The notes: generated from the sequence alone by a model not told the origin. A DNA stretch of 64,000 bases from Sipunculus nudus (GCA_026874595.1 CM049311.1:62393453-62457452), one strand, 5' to 3'. Counted from the first letter of the stretch, positions 24,830 to 38,422 are shown. Numbers and translations: made by a program.

Positions 24830-27800
24830 TGACAACAGATATTAGTCTGTTTTCAAATATCTCTGGGATAGCTGCAGTAATGGGAATCATATTTTCGTTC
24901 TTGATCGCCCACTACTATGCACAGGATGGCACAGAGTGAACACCAGACCACTGGGTCTCTTGTTCTGCTTGTGTTCATCTTTTATTTACTATATCTTGGA
25001 AAGACACTGGCTTCCCCAAAGGCTCTGCCTTTCCTCTAGGAATAAAACGGCCCTGAGTTTGATGCGTTGCTGGCATCAATGTAATTACGCATTAAAATCT
25101 TATATCAGACTGTGACTGTAAAGGCTGCTAATTGAAGGAACAAACATTTTAAATAAACATTCATATATTCCTAAGAAATTCGCCTAGCTGTGCATGAGTG
25201 TGAAATGCAAAACTAGGTTTCCAAGCTGTGCGGTTTAACAAGCCTTAATTATCAAATCTCTATACTGCTTTACATGGCTCACCTGAGACCAAGTTGGTCA
25301 TATATTTTACGGTCTCCTTAAGCCGAAGCTTATATTTCAATGTAAACGTCAAGATGGTCTCTTTTATTTCACACACACACATACATAAAATTGCTTGTGT
25401 GAGTGCTTGCACAACAACTGTGATAAACATCACAAAAATATACACACACCTTGCGACTGAGGACTTAAGACTTCATGATCACCTGTTCTAACAGGTATGC
25501 AATTACACGCCAGTGGCTGAAGACTCATTAGGAACAAACCATCGTCATGGAAACCAGCCCTTTACTGCTGCTTAGCTGTTACTTACAGCAGGTTTAGATG
25601 TCTGTAAGAATAATGAAAGGATCTAATGCAACAGCCCCCACTGATAAAACATAACCTTCATGATGTTAACAGTTCTTTTTTTATTTCTTATACCAACAAT
25701 ACTATTTGGCACATAAAAATATAAGGTTTCTCTAACATACACCAGATTTCATTAAGGCCCACATTAAGAATATCAGAATATTACACCAACAGATACTGAA
25801 TTATAAAATGGACAAAGAATTCATGTATCTAATTGTAATGTCAATATTTGGCACCTGCTTAATTTATCAATAATAATATTTAGAATTACAGATAAAATAG
25901 TAATGAACATATTATTTCTAAAAAAAATGACCACAAATGAATAATACAACAGAAATATCGTTAAAGTAGTATAAGCCGACTGTATATATAAAAATCAACG
26001 AGTTTCAGTGGAAATATATAATACACATTTATATAAATAGAACGAAATTATATTGAAATATCCACCTGAAGCAAAAAATACTGTTCATACTAAAACAAGA
26101 AGCCTGGTGTAAATTGTACTAATCAACTAAAAAGAAGTCATTTCTTCTGATCACCTGACTAACTCCTGGGCTCTGTCATTGCTAAAGTTTCATTGAAATT
26201 AAAGCAGGAGTGCAATATAAAGAAGCATGGTTCAACATTTTAATAAAGGGGACATGACTGCCCTCTAGTGAATAACAGAATAACAACTGCATCGTATCTT
26301 GTTTTGGGAGTTTTCTTCCTTGCATATACAGACGCAGTCTAACAAAAATTAATTTCTGAAGCTCATTAAATGGAATGTACAACATGTATAACATTGGTTA
26401 AAAAGTAATAAAGTGTCTTGTTATTCATTTGTGTACAATTTGTAAATGTATAAACCTTGATTCTCAGTGACATATCTGTGAATTTACCTTGGTGATTATA
26501 AATTAAAATAAAGGGAAACCTACCATTTGCAGGTGACGCATCCTTTAATGCACACAAGGCTGACAATAGTATTGTAAATCTTACTTGCCCTTGTGCTGCA
26601 CCTCATCGGCATAGTACATGTACAAATCATGGATTTGGTGATTTATTTCATTTTTACATTTTAAAGATTTTCTTATGACCTAATAAATTGGCCTATATAA
26701 TGAATGACTATCACACATATATATACTTTATGCTTTAAGGCCATACTAAAAATTTATTGCTCTGCATGATCAAGACTCCTAATTTTTTTGGATATTTTTG
26801 GTGAATCAGCACCAAGTCTTCAGAAATGTTGGTAAATGGTGTTCTTGCCTTGTATTTAGAATTATCAGAGTAAATGGACTGATATGCACCATTTCATGAA
26901 CTAAAGCACTTTTTTGTATTCTTTCTCCAAATTGTCAATATTTCATGCAGTTAGTCTCCTCCTTTAAATAAAAACAAATTGATAGATAATGTACAAGCTT
27001 ACACCTTCATTAATGATCCCAGAGTCAATTAATTGTTTGTTTGTGTGATCATACAGATAAAGAGACATTCATTTGGAACTTCAACATTAGACATTGTTAT
27101 AAAGTGCAGCTTCTATACCAAATTATGTAACTTGCCTATATATAATAACTACTGTCTGTAAATATACATTTGGAATACAGTGAGCAGTTTTAAGAATATT
27201 GGAATAATAAACATATATATTTATATATATTACAGTTTGCTAATCACACACCCTTTATATAAGCTTGTGTGAGACACAAGACCCTTACATTTACAGCTTT
27301 TGAGCACTTGAGACCATTTTGATTATGTTATAAAATGTACTGCAGAAGCTATTCTTGTGAGCATTCCTAAGCTAAGAACACAAACCTATCATACACACCT
27401 GAAATTTACTAATTAGCATACATGAGGCCACATCCTGCATCTCATATATAAACAAGAAAACACTAGAATATTTAAGTGCTAACATTCACTTTATAATACT
27501 GAACTGTCAATAATATTTACATAATATTCAAGAAGTATGACTGGTAGCAGTTTGAGACATTAGTCCTATTTAAAAGACCAAAATAAATATAACCAGGTGG
27601 TGAAAATGACTAACAGCAGTAGCAGAAGCAAATATAAATATCTGAGTAAGAATTAAGACAACCTCTGAATGAAGTCCCTTTCTCTTACTGTATAGAAGTA
27701 AATACTTCTGCAGCCATATTCGGCAAAGAAAATGAAGCTAAAGTATGAAAAACTGTATTTTCTGTCCTACCATTACACAAAATGATGAATAAAAATACCC

Positions 27801-29339
27801 TTTTCACACAAAAGTCAACTTCATGCTGCATGAGAAATGATTATTCTCAAAACCGGTTTCAATAAGCTTTTCACAGAAACCTGAGCACAAAGTAAATGTC
27901 ATCATATAAGCAAAACGGTTGACAGTCTGTCAAAGTGAAGAAAACAAAAGCTCAATACATATACATGAGGCATAATTGTCTGTCAGAGGTTGCAGTATGT
28001 TAAGCAAAATCACTGTGCAGGTATTCACATGTTACATGAATGAGATAATTTTACCTATTTTTCACTTAAATAGGTTTCAAACCTCAGTTAGGTTAGTGCA
28101 AACTTAGCTCACTTTTATTCACACTGCCTGAATGGTTTAGGCTACATCAAAGATTCTGTGTTAGAGGGAATTGACATGGCTATACAACCTAGAGCAAGTA
28201 ACCAGCCTAAAAGAAATCACTTGAAATGTAGACAAGGATGGAACTTATGCTTCATGTCAACATGTTCATTGAAACAGCTGTGAATCTGCTGGTACAGACT
28301 GACATTTTCATTGCATTCTGTGTATCATTAAAGGGGCCTATTCCGATATCTGACTTGTATTTACTAATGACAATACCTTTAACCTTTTAGAAAATAGGCT
28401 ATCCTACTCAGGCTGTTCATTTTGTTCATATCCACATGTTTATGACAAGTGGGAGGCCTGCCAAAATAATCCAAACACATTAAATGAGGGCATCTAGTGG
28501 CAAGTCAAACAAACCAGAGTTTTGCAACTAAGGGTATTTCGCAATTAGTGGCCATTAAATTATCGCATATATGCAACGAACCACCTCAGTGTACACAGAT
28601 TTCCTGTTTGTAAACATTATTGTGTTTACTAACATCTTGTAAATATACAAGCTCATAAATCCTTCACAGAGGCATTTTAAGAACATTTCCTTACAGGAAT
28701 TACCTAAATACGTAAGCAGAGTAAGATAGAAATACATTATATATAAATTATATAGTACAGGTATCAGTTGATTAAAGAATACTGTATATATGAAAGGCAA
28801 GATAATCAATATTTTTTTTCATAGGCAGCTCAGGTTATTATATATCACAGCATTATCTCTTCATTTATCAAATGATATTGTGTAAATTAATGTAATGATA
28901 CAATATAACAGTTTATACAAATGACCCTGGCCTAAAATTTATATTTTGTTGATTGAAATATTTTTATTCATCCTAACTATATTGAAAGCTCAATATAAAA
29001 ACAAGATAATTTGAGTTTGCATTATTAAATACTGTGTACATCTGAAAAATATTATTCCAGATTTAATCAAATGGAGCACTTCCACTATATTTACGCAATA
29101 TTCCTTTCACATTTTACAGACAGCTTATGATGACACTGATGATGTTTGTGTTTTGACATACATTGTACACTAAGTATGTTGTACAAATTTATTGAGCAAA
29201 GTCTAGATACTTCACTTATCTACTCTTGTAAATTAAGAGTGCATATCGTAAATATCATCTTACCTTATAATTAAAGTCATCATATTATTCATATTTTCAC
29301 AATTGCACAAATCTGAATCAACTAGAGAATTAAAACAAA
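24830..29339. other. AT-rich intergenic stretch; may include 3' UTR of the - strand gene
   Basis: No exon, RNA gene or transposon is recognised. The stretch is strongly AT-rich with TA-rich patches (27205-27235). The - strand coding sequence ends at 30103, so part of this could be its 3' UTR. Complements of AATAAA occur (for example 28973-28978), but none can be picked out as the used site. Confidence 0.4.
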
Positions 29340-29990
29340 TGGACTATGGGCCATGATCCTCAGCTGAATTTGACATACAGGCAATGTATGCATTAATTAT
29401 TGATGTTATGATCTAATGCAAAAATATGTTAAGGAACCTTGAACACTGGGAAGGATGACTCCAACAGTGCTTAAAATCATGTCTCTGTCCATAGTCTACA
29501 GAAAATAGCTGACTTAATTCTGGGTTACCAAGATTTTACCAGGAACTCCCTGGATGCAAAGTCAAATGTTTCTAGGTCCAACTGTTAAGATTTCTGCCAA
29601 TCTGACTTCTAGGTAGTCCTGACCAAGACTGAAGTGACATATGTACAATTCAACATTAGGTCCCATGACTGCTCAAATCATATGGTTTCAGAATTCATAG
29701 ATCACAGAATATGTATATCATGGTGACCTTATTTCAGGTGTCCTTTATGATGATCTCCTTTACTCTTAAGTATGAAGCTTCCCTGATAAAATTTGAGTGC
29801 TCAAAATCATGTTTGAAACCTGTATCTCACAGAATATAGGTCACCATGGCCTGGGATTACTTTGGCAAGGACCTCTCTGATCTAATGGTTACAATTTGTG
29901 CCCTGTTAGTGGGCAGCATGCCAGTTTATGACGAACATAGGGTGATCACAGAAAATTATGATTGGAGGTTTTATATTCTGAAAACAATGT
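29340..29990 (+). mobile_element. Old, diverged family A copy
   Basis: The start resembles the family signature (GGACTATGGGCCATGATCCT then CAGCTGAATT). Monomer landmarks recur in decayed form: GGGTTACCAAGATTTTACC, CTCCCTGGATG, TTTCTAGGTCCAACTGTTA and TTACAATTTGTGCCCTGTTA. The 3' end CAGCTGAGCTAA is not preserved. It lies just past the stop codon of the - strand gene and may be transcribed as part of its 3' UTR. Confidence 0.55.
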
Positions 29991-30102
29991 GAAAATCAGG
30001 TTGTTTCTACATCTTCATCATCACTGAGCTGAGATTCCTGGACACTGTGACATAACATCTGCAGGTTTTCTACTTTCAGGAACTCTCAGGATCAGCAGAT
30101 GT

Positions 30103-30181
30103 TTACTTTGATGCTGCAGGTGGTTTGGCCTTGGGTTTCGGTCTAAAACCTTTCTTCTTTTTAGGGTCTTCTCCCATTGGT
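30103..30181 (-). CDS. Coiled-coil gene, terminal exon (exon 18 in window)
   Basis: Acceptor (- strand) TTTATTTAG; the first base completes a Lys codon from the previous exon, then PMGEDPKKKKGFRPKPKAK and PPAASK, then TAA. The C-terminal tail is very basic and proline-rich, of the kind that often binds microtubules or nucleic acid (inference only). The phase matches the preceding exon exactly. Confidence 0.85.
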
Positions 30182-30678
30182 CTAAATAAAAAAGGAGTGA
30201 TTTTAGTGTACCTACAATTCTTTGAATATATATACATTTCAAGAATATATGTTCAAAATTATTTTTCTTGATCTATAAATTTAATACACAGTAAAAATTC
30301 TCATATGAAAGGTCAGTACTTGTAGGTCCAGGAAACCTCTATCTCTTCTCACATGAGTACATATACAATGCTATTTATTATACAAGTCTAATATTAGGAC
30401 AGTTTTCCATGTCAGCTTTTTATGCACAGTTTTCTGGGAGCAGAAATGTGCGCAAAAATAAACAAGTCGTAGCATTTCCATGTATACTTTGTAGCATGCT
30501 TACATTCTTCAATAGAAAAAAAAAAATCATGTTCTACTTTTATGTTCTACTTTCTGCTTGCTTATTTTGCTTGTTATATCATTTAGTGCATAATAAATAG
30601 TTGTCAGAGATAAAAATACCTAAATTAAAGTCAAACACTGAATTTGTGAGTGGGATAGGTGAAACAATTAAGTAAGAG

Positions 30679-30706
30679 ATATATATATATATATATATAT
30701 ATATCA
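30679..30706. repeat. (AT)n microsatellite
   Basis: About 14 AT units in the last intron of the - strand gene, followed at about 30730 by a TTTAA-rich run. Confidence 0.95.
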
Positions 30707-30763
30707 ACTCAAACTCGGAGCAAAAAAACTTTAATTTAATTTAATTCAATTTAATTAACTTAC

Positions 30764-30957
30764 TTCTCGTATGTTTCTCTTGGCCACAGTATATAATATG
30801 AGAACACCCATGGTTTGGTCAAGCCCTGACTCCTCTTGATGCCATCCAGATTATTTCGGCGCTCCAGGTTCTGTTCACGCCGCAGCAGGGCCGCTTCACG
30901 CCGCTTCTCCATCTCCTGTCGCATCTGACTTCGTGCCTCCTCCTCCATACGCTGAAG
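30764..30957 (-). CDS. Coiled-coil gene, exon 17: end of coiled coil and TKPWVFSYY motif
   Basis: Acceptor TTATCCGCCCACAG, donor GAGAA|GTAAGT; 64 codons plus two bases. The first half (LQRMEEEARSQMRQEMEKRR, then EAALLRREQNLERRNN) ends the charged coiled coil. The second half changes character: LDGIKRSQGLTKPWVFSYYI, then LWPRETYEK. This aromatic stretch is not coiled-coil-like and looks like a short conserved folding or binding motif. I have a weak memory of a similar 'PWVFSYF' end in KIAA2012-type proteins but cannot confirm it here. Confidence 0.9.
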
Positions 30958-31830
30958 CTGTGGGCGGATAACAAAGACAAGTTAGTGAAGAGATCACTTA
31001 AAAGGGTAAATTAAAGCCAAGGATGTAGTGAATAACTGCCATCTTTACAAAGTGCTTAATCCACATGAGAATCAGCACCCAGCTGTACTGAGTATGTTGT
31101 CAAAGAAAGAATGGCTGCAAAAAGGGTGAATCTTTATTTAATGAAGCAACACTGCCGTATTTGATGTTTATGAGGGATTCCTGGAGGTAATACTGCTTCT
31201 ATAATGAACTGCAAACAGGCATATGATTACCATATTTATAATATTTATCATGTATTTCACTAGTTTTATGGAAACATATGACTATACCTATAATCCAAGG
31301 CAGTAGCTGAACCAGCATTTTTAAATGCACTTCTATTTTAAAGTTTCTCCCTAAATTTTGTTATTACATGGAAGGAACAATTAACAATGTTCTATCAATC
31401 CCACTCTAGTTAAATGAAACATTCTTTAGTTTAATGAACTTTTATTTGATTATGAGAGTGACAAGTAATATTTTCTTCTTATGCTGGTGTATGAAAGCTG
31501 TTATAAAACCAGAATCATCAACAGAACAATTAGATTTTATCTGACATTCTTATAAACTCACAAACTACCTGCTGAACCAGGAGGGACCTTGTTATAATTG
31601 TGGTGTGTCCTGTGCCAGGTTTCTGGGCATGAAGAATTTCAACAATTGCTTTCACTAAATTCCGGAGTTTTATATTTGAAAACAACCATATACTTGAACA
31701 ATTTTATGGTGATTATGACACTCAAGTTTGTGGTGCCAAGGAACCTGATTCATCAGTTTTTTCAAGTGCTCCAAAAAATTTGGTGATATTTTGTTCAATG
31801 TCCCCCCACCAGGGGTCAGCAGCAGCTTAC

Positions 31831-31933
31831 CTCATCTAGTCTCCTTTTCTCTTCTGCTTGCCGCCTCATTTCTTCCTCCTCTTTCTTCCTGAGCTCAGCT
31901 TCCAGCTTCTGCTTCTCCAGCTCCATCTTATTC
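31831..31933 (-). CDS. Coiled-coil gene, exon 16
   Basis: Acceptor AGTGTTAATTTGCAG, donor GATGAG|GTAAGC. After one base that completes an Arg codon it reads NKMELEKQKLEAELRKKEEE, then EMRRQAEEKRRLDE. Uninterrupted heptad-type alternation of Leu/Met with Glu, Lys and Arg. Phase agrees on both sides. Confidence 0.9.
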
Positions 31934-32722
31934 CTGCAAATTAACACTGACTGACTCAATTAAAAAAGAATGAGACATAACTACTAGCATCGTTATCTAA
32001 AATATATGTGGAAAAACTCCTTGTCTACCTGGTCTATGTATCATAAATTGTTTTTCTATTTCATAAAACATGTGGAAAGTTACCTCCAAACCTCCAATCA
32101 CCAAAATAAACAGAACTGAAATGGTTAATCTCATGGTTTCACCACTGGTGTCAGTGGTGACCCAAATCCAACCTGTATTGAAAATCCACAATATTTAATG
32201 ACAGTCTTGTATAAACTCATCAGAAAGTACTCTATAAATGCATTTCTCTGCAGACACCGAGATCTGGGTTCAGATCAACAACAAATAAATTATCTGTTAA
32301 ACGCCAACATTTAATCAACTGTTTCCTGGGGGATGGCAAACCCTTGATACATTTTCATTGAAGATGATGTGCAGACCAATACTGGGATACAAAACATTTG
32401 GTGATACTTAAATCATAATATGAAATACAATACCACACATATTTAGCAGTAACAGAGTTCAGATTCAAAGTCACTGAGCTTTTTTGCATAAGTTTACAAT
32501 GCCATTGCCTCCATGCTTCTTGAATGGATAAATGAAACGACTCATTTTATTAGTTTGACCATGCAGCCTTCAGCCAATCAGATGCTGAACCACTTGATTT
32601 CTGGCCAATCTTGATTTACTTTACATGTGCTGGGGCCTCTGACTATTATTAAATGTTGCAGATTGTTACATTGCTACAATGTCACACTTTTTTTATATTT
32701 TTGGTGGATGTAACCACCTCCA

Positions 32723-32938
32723 TTTTTTAGCTCAGCTGACTATAACATATGCTAAAACAAATAGGCTTTAATATAAACTTAAATGCATTATTTACTATAA
32801 CCAAGTAGGAAGGCCCCTTTTCTCTAAGCTTCTCATATGGTTATATACTTGAAAAACATCACAATAGAATATTTGCATATTTTGCTTTTGCAAAAATTTC
32901 AAACTTCAGCTGAGCGCCATGACCCATGGGTCCCTTGT
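32723..32938 (-). mobile_element. Minimal family A MITE (about 0.21 kb, no internal monomers)
   Basis: Read on the - strand it starts AAGGGACCCATGGGTCATGG then CGCTCAGCTGA, and ends AGTCAGCTGAGCTAAAAAA. Only about 170 bp of unrelated AT-rich sequence lies between. It shows that the two ends alone define the family and that the roughly 340-bp monomers are optional cargo. Confidence 0.8.
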
Positions 32939-32949
32939 TTCAGTGCTAA

Positions 32950-33290
32950 CTTATCTAAGTGTATGTACATCTGCAGAATTCCATTCTGGTTCCGGACTAC
33001 TTGACATTGGCAGTATCACATGCTTCCTCTCATTTCATTTCCTGGCATCAACCAGGTCCCTGTGGTCCCTGGGTGCTTAATCATCCCCATTTCTGGATCA
33101 TAACACCAAGGAACCCCTGTTAGGTGCACTTGTTTGTGAGTGAAATATGGTCGTTGGGCACGGCCTTCCCATTAAGCCTGCACAGCGCCATAAAAAATTT
33201 CACCCCTAGGCTGAGATTTGAACTCACAATCTTCTGGCTTTGAGTCCTGTGCTCTACCCCTGAGACACAGAAGCCAGTGCAATGTCACAC
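32950..33290 (-). mobile_element. tRNA-derived SINE, copy 1
   Basis: On the - strand the head GTGTCTCAGGGGTAGAGCAC resembles a Pol III A-box region and GTGAGTTCAAATCTC, about 30 bases on, resembles a B box. A body of about 250 bp follows, shared with 56937-57365 (both carry GGTGCACTTGTTTGTGAGTG and CCCATTAAGCCTGCA on the + strand). The shared body beyond the tRNA part makes this a SINE rather than a tRNA gene. Confidence 0.7.
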
Positions 33291-33521
33291 TTTTAGTTTG
33301 ATGGTCATGTACAAAAATGGATCAATACAGAGACATCTTATGATAACAATACTATATTTGACACTGTATGTATCACAAAGTATCAGTGCATCGATGCATC
33401 ATTACAGCCCCAAGGAGCACATGATGGATATCCTGCAACTTAAGTTCTGATATGAGGAAGATTTCAGCTCTGACAAGATGTGTGACACCAGACATGTGAC
33501 CTATGACATATGACCTCTGAC

Positions 33522-33634
33522 CTGAGCTTCTCCTCCTGCTCTTCCAGCCTCCTTTTCTCCTCCTGCATCGCCAGCCTCTTTTTCTCTGCCTCCTCCCGCT
33601 CACGAACAATACGAGCCATAGCCTCCTCTTCAGC
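33522..33634 (-). CDS. Coiled-coil gene, exon 15
   Basis: Acceptor TTTCCTGTGTTCAG, donor AAGCTCAG|GTCAGA (a weaker donor). It reads AEEEAMARIVREREEAEKKR, then LAMQEEKRRLEEQEEKL, and a split Arg codon completed by the next exon. Strong coiled-coil character. Confidence 0.9.
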
Positions 33635-34219
33635 CTGAACACAGGAAACCAATTTCAATCATACATAGAAGAAGAGCCAGTGAAGACACAGTGATTAAAC
33701 ATGAATATTATAAAGTCAAACTTGGGCATGTAGTGTGATATCAACAATGATGTCAGTCTGATCTGACAGTATGTTTTTTTACAGGCTCGGTAATTTGTAA
33801 ATTTTCTGAGCTATTCATATGGGGATGTAGTGATAGTTATATAGTTATATCTTATATTCACCCTACATCTGAATGTCAAGAGTGATATCTACCCTTTCAC
33901 TAATCGTGAAGAGCGTGCACCTGGAATGACCTTGAGCAATATCAGAGCAGATAATGAGTACCAAAACATATTTTTTCCAACTATTGCTTTGTTTTTCAAC
34001 AAAATATATTTATACATACATATCTACAAAAGGGTTCTTACACCAATCCCTCAAGAAATTTCAAGGACTTTCAAGGTTTAGTTTTACAAATTTCAAGGAC
34101 CTCATTCAAATGATTTTCAAATTGATATAATACCTTTGTCATATTGAAGCAGGTCAAACTAGCAGGAAACTTTACTCAGTGAATACACAGAATCTAATAT
34201 GCTTAAATGGAAACTGAAA

Positions 34220-36378
34220 CAAGTGACCCATGGGTCATGACGCTCAGCTGACGAAGAGATTCGCAAAAGGAAATTTTATCATCTGAATGGTAGTATATAC
34301 CCATATAACTGAAGCATCAAACAGATTAACCAATAGGCTTCCACCAGTCTGCAGAAACTAATAAAAACACTTAATGGTCAATATCCATGCAAAGAATCAT
34401 GGTGATCTCTGCATTAGTTGTTCAGATACTTCAGCTTTTGTATCAAATTTTCCATTATTCTGAGGGATACTTCGGAGTCCTATAGCTTAAAGGATATGGG
34501 TAACAGAGACCTAATTTCAGGTTTCCACAGACATGACAAGAATGAAGATTCTAGGTCCAGTTGTTGAGTTTTGTGCCCCGTTAACAGATAACAGCATCCT
34601 TAAAGGTCTCAAAAATAGAGAAAAAAAAATTGTAAAAAAAAAAAGGAACAAATACAGGTGGTGCCACCAGTCTGCAGAAACTAATGAAACACTCCATAAT
34701 CAATATCCATACAAAGAATCATGGTGATCTCTGCATTAGTTGTTCAGATACTTCAGCTTTTGTATCAAATTTTCCATTATTCTGAGGGATACTTCGGAGT
34801 CCTATAGCTTAAAGGATATGGGTAACAGAGACCTAATTTCAGGTTTCCACAGACACTTTTCATGGGCCTCCTTGCATGACAAGAATGAAGATTCTAGGTC
34901 CAGTTGTTGAGTTTTGTGCCCCGTTAACAGATAACAGCATCCTTAAAGGTCTCAAAAATAGAGAAAAAAAATTGTAAAAAAAAAGGAACAAATACAGGTG
35001 GTGCCACCAGTCTGCAGAAACTAATGAAACAATCCATAATCAATATCCATACAAAGAATCATGGTGATCTCTGCATTAGTTGTTCAGATACTTCAGCTTT
35101 TGTATCAAATTGTCCATTATTCTGAGGGATAATTCAGAGTACTATAGCTTGAAGGATATGGGTAACAGAGACCTAATTTCAGGTTTCCATGGAGACTTTT
35201 CATGGGTCTCCAAGTGTGTCAAGAATGAAGATTCTAGGTCCAGTTGTTAAGATTTGTGCCCTGTTAACAGATGTTCATATCTTTAAAGGTCTCAAAAAAT
35301 AGAGAAAAAAATTCTTAAAAAAAAAAAGATCAAATACAGGTGGCACCACCAGTCTGCAGGAACTGATGGAACACCTCTTGATCAATATGTATGCCAAAAA
35401 TCATGACCATCAGTGTTGTAGTTATTGAGATGTTGCAGTTTGTTTTTATCAAATTTTCCATTATTCTGGGGTAAATTTGGAGCCCCACAGCTCAAAGGAT
35501 ATGGGTAACTGAGACCTTATTTTAGGTTTCCATGTAGACTTTCATAGGTCTCTCACTGTGTGAGGAATGAAGATTCTAGGCCCAGTCTATACAATTTGTG
35601 CCTTGTTGACAGATGTTCACATTTTAAAAGGTCTCAAAAATAGAGAAAACAATTCATAAAATATCAAAAAATACAGGTGGCACCACCAGTCTGCAGACAC
35701 TGATGAAACATCTCATGATCAATATGTATGCAAAAATAATGACCATCAGTGATGTAGTTAATGAGATATTGAAGTTTTTGTATGAAATTTTTGACTATTC
35801 TGAGGGGTACTTTGGGCCCCATAGCTCAAAGGATATGGGAAACAGAGACCAAATTTCTGGTTTCCATTGAGACCTTTCATAGGTCTCTCAGTGTGTCAAA
35901 AATTAAGATTCTAGGTCCAGGTTTTACGATTTGTGCCCTGTTAACAGATGTCCACATTTCTAAAGGTCTCAAAAATAGAGCAAAAAATTCGTAAAAAATC
36001 GAAAAATACAGGTGGCACCACCAGTCTGCAGGAACTGATGGAACATCTCATGATCAATATCTATGCAAACAATCATGACCATCAGTGATGTAGTTAATGA
36101 GATATTGAAGTTTTTGTATGAAATTTTTGAATATTCTGGGTGGTACTTTGGGGCCCCATAGCTCGAAGGATATGGGTAACAGAGACCTAATTTCTGGTTT
36201 CCAAGGAGATTTTTCATGGACCTCTCAGAATGTAAAGTTAAAAGATTCTAGGTCCAGCGGTTAAGACTTGTGCCAGGTTAACGGGCAGACGGACAGCATA
36301 CGGACGGACGGCAAGACAGACAGACGACGGACAAAGAGTGATCGCTATAGCTCAGATGACTTACAGTCAGCTGAGCTA
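34220..36378 (+). mobile_element. Family A element, long copy with six tandem monomers (2.16 kb)
   Basis: Start AAGTGACCCATGGGTCATGA, CGCTCAGCTGA; end GCTATAGCTCAGATGACTTA, CAGTCAGCTGAGCTAA. Inside, monomers begin with ACAGGTGG(T/C)(G/A)CCACCAG at about 34654, 34994, 35336, 35673 and 36008, plus a partial one at 34340: a period of 335-342 bp. Each holds CTGCAG, GGATATGGGTAACAGAGACC and GATTCTAGGTCCAG. A run of CGGACGGACGG lies before the end. The flanks on both sides (34030-34130 and 36390-36470) share a TTTCAAGGACTTTCAA-type repeat, so the element probably landed inside an older repeat. Short open frames within are repeat by-products. Confidence 0.85.
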
Positions 36379-36499
36379 AAAAGAGAAGGTCAAACTTCCA
36401 GGACTTTCAAAGGAAAATGCACAATTTATAAGGACTTTCAATTGTCATTTTAAATTAAACATTTTCAAAGTTTTCTAGGACCCTTGTGCCTCATGTTAT

Positions 36500-38422
36500 G
36501 ATCAAAGGGCATTCTTCTAAAGAAAATATGAAGCATAAAGAATCTGTGACACACCATACAACTTAGACCATGATATGCTTAATCTGACATCACATTACAG
36601 TAGGAATGCAGATGAGGACAAGAGACCTTGGTTTATTTTCTCTGAAGATATTTCCATCACTGTGGAGATAAATGGAATTCTAAATCCACCTCAGATGAGC
36701 AAATTAATTAGATCCAGGCATCAAACAGCTTTTCAATTTACAAGCAAGAAAATAAAGGCCCTAGGCCTAAACACAGTACTTTGATTTGGTTGGTATCATT
36801 CCAGTTATTTACTTGCTAATTATGCTAGACCAACCAAGCAGTATGCTGGGTATACCAGAAGTAATGAAAACAGGAAAAGCACAATCCTTCCTGCCCAGGA
36901 CATGATGATGCAGATCTTTGTGAAAAATATAGCTCATGCTTCAAAGAATGACAGGGTTGCCTGTATCTAGGCAACAGGGAAGCTGGTATATCCCAGGATG
37001 AAGATGAAACAGTTGCTGATGGACTGATGACTATGTGAAATGAATGGAACAAAAATGATTTAAAAAATTCATAAAAAAAGTTTTATCTGCATGGTTTCTT
37101 GTTGATCAATAATATGTCAGTTCCATGAAATACAGATCAAAGCAACTGTTATTGGTAAAAGTTTTCTTATCAGTTTATTCATGACACAAACTCTAAACAG
37201 CCATCCACCTCAGGATATATCTATACATGTCATATGGACATAATACTGTACTTCTTTACACCAAGGCTGCATACATTCCTTCTTTATACAATAGAGATAT
37301 ATCAAAATTACAGTTTTCTTTCAGGGTTTCTCCTTTTGTGAATTTTACTATTAATCAAACAGAACAGACCAGTCTTAGCTCCAATAAATAAAATACATGA
37401 GTAATTTTACTTCCAGGCTTGGTGAGAATGTTTGCAAAATCACATGTCTGCAGCTATAATGTTTACAAGGCAGGGCAACTGTTATAAAGATGACACTTAT
37501 TAGATATATAACAATGAAAACTTGATTTGTTATTTCAGTGACACAACTAAACCATTTAATATAAACTTGACTTGTTGCTTCGACATGCACGTTGTGTTGT
37601 TTAGCCTTGTAATTTTGCCATCTGTTCACTTGCTAAATTCAGCTACTATGAAATAATATCAAAAGCCCAAGGTTTAGCCTGATTTATATTTTTATTGAGT
37701 CATCTTCCAAACTTACTGTTTTCCAACCATCATGTCTGTGCTGTCCAGATGTCATTTTACTAAGATGACTTGCTGTTTTGAAGGATGTGGCATACAGCAA
37801 TAAGAATTTTTAACTGTGTGCCAAATTCCTGATGTGGTTAACTGGCTTTTTGCAAGTTATTACCAATGAGTATTCACCAATATCACCTACCACAATGAAT
37901 CCTTCTGGTCCTGGTGTTTAAAAGGCAATGTGACTATAATATACATTTGGAAAGACAGACAAAAGAATTATTGACCAATGGTGTCAGAGCAACACTGTGA
38001 ACACATATCAACCCTGGTTTGATGATTAATTAAACATTTACTTTAGAAGTCCTTTATCCTTTCTACAAGGCCAGATGAGATGGCAGTTATACAACCAACC
38101 TGACCAAGAACAAGTTACCTGATGTTGTTTTCATTTATCTGAGTTTTACATTTAAACTAGTATATTTTTATGTGGTTCATGTAGTTTCTGATAGATGATG
38201 CTGAGATAGTCCCATAGAAAAAGAATATAAATTTCTCTGGATTGCTGTGAAATAATGACTGACCCCTCCGCCTTAGGACACACTTGGCATGGTTTCCAAC
38301 AGTTCAAGACAAAAAAGGCATTTCTAAGGCATGGCCACAGAGGAGTTGTGGGACAAAAGTTGAGTGGCACCACCATAGGTTATCATATAGATTTAATAAT
38401 TACATATTGAAAGTTAGTGTAC
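36500..38422. other. Intron sequence of the coiled-coil gene, nothing recognised
   Basis: No exon, transposon ends or RNA gene recognised. Short open frames at 36575-36784 and 36825-37052 have no splice support or recognisable product. Confidence 0.5.

Noticed and set aside
33200-33290. A functional tRNA gene
   Set aside because: A- and B-box-like motifs are present but the B box is degenerate (GTGAGTTCAAATCTC), no complete cloverleaf was seen, and the body is shared with another copy, so it is a SINE.
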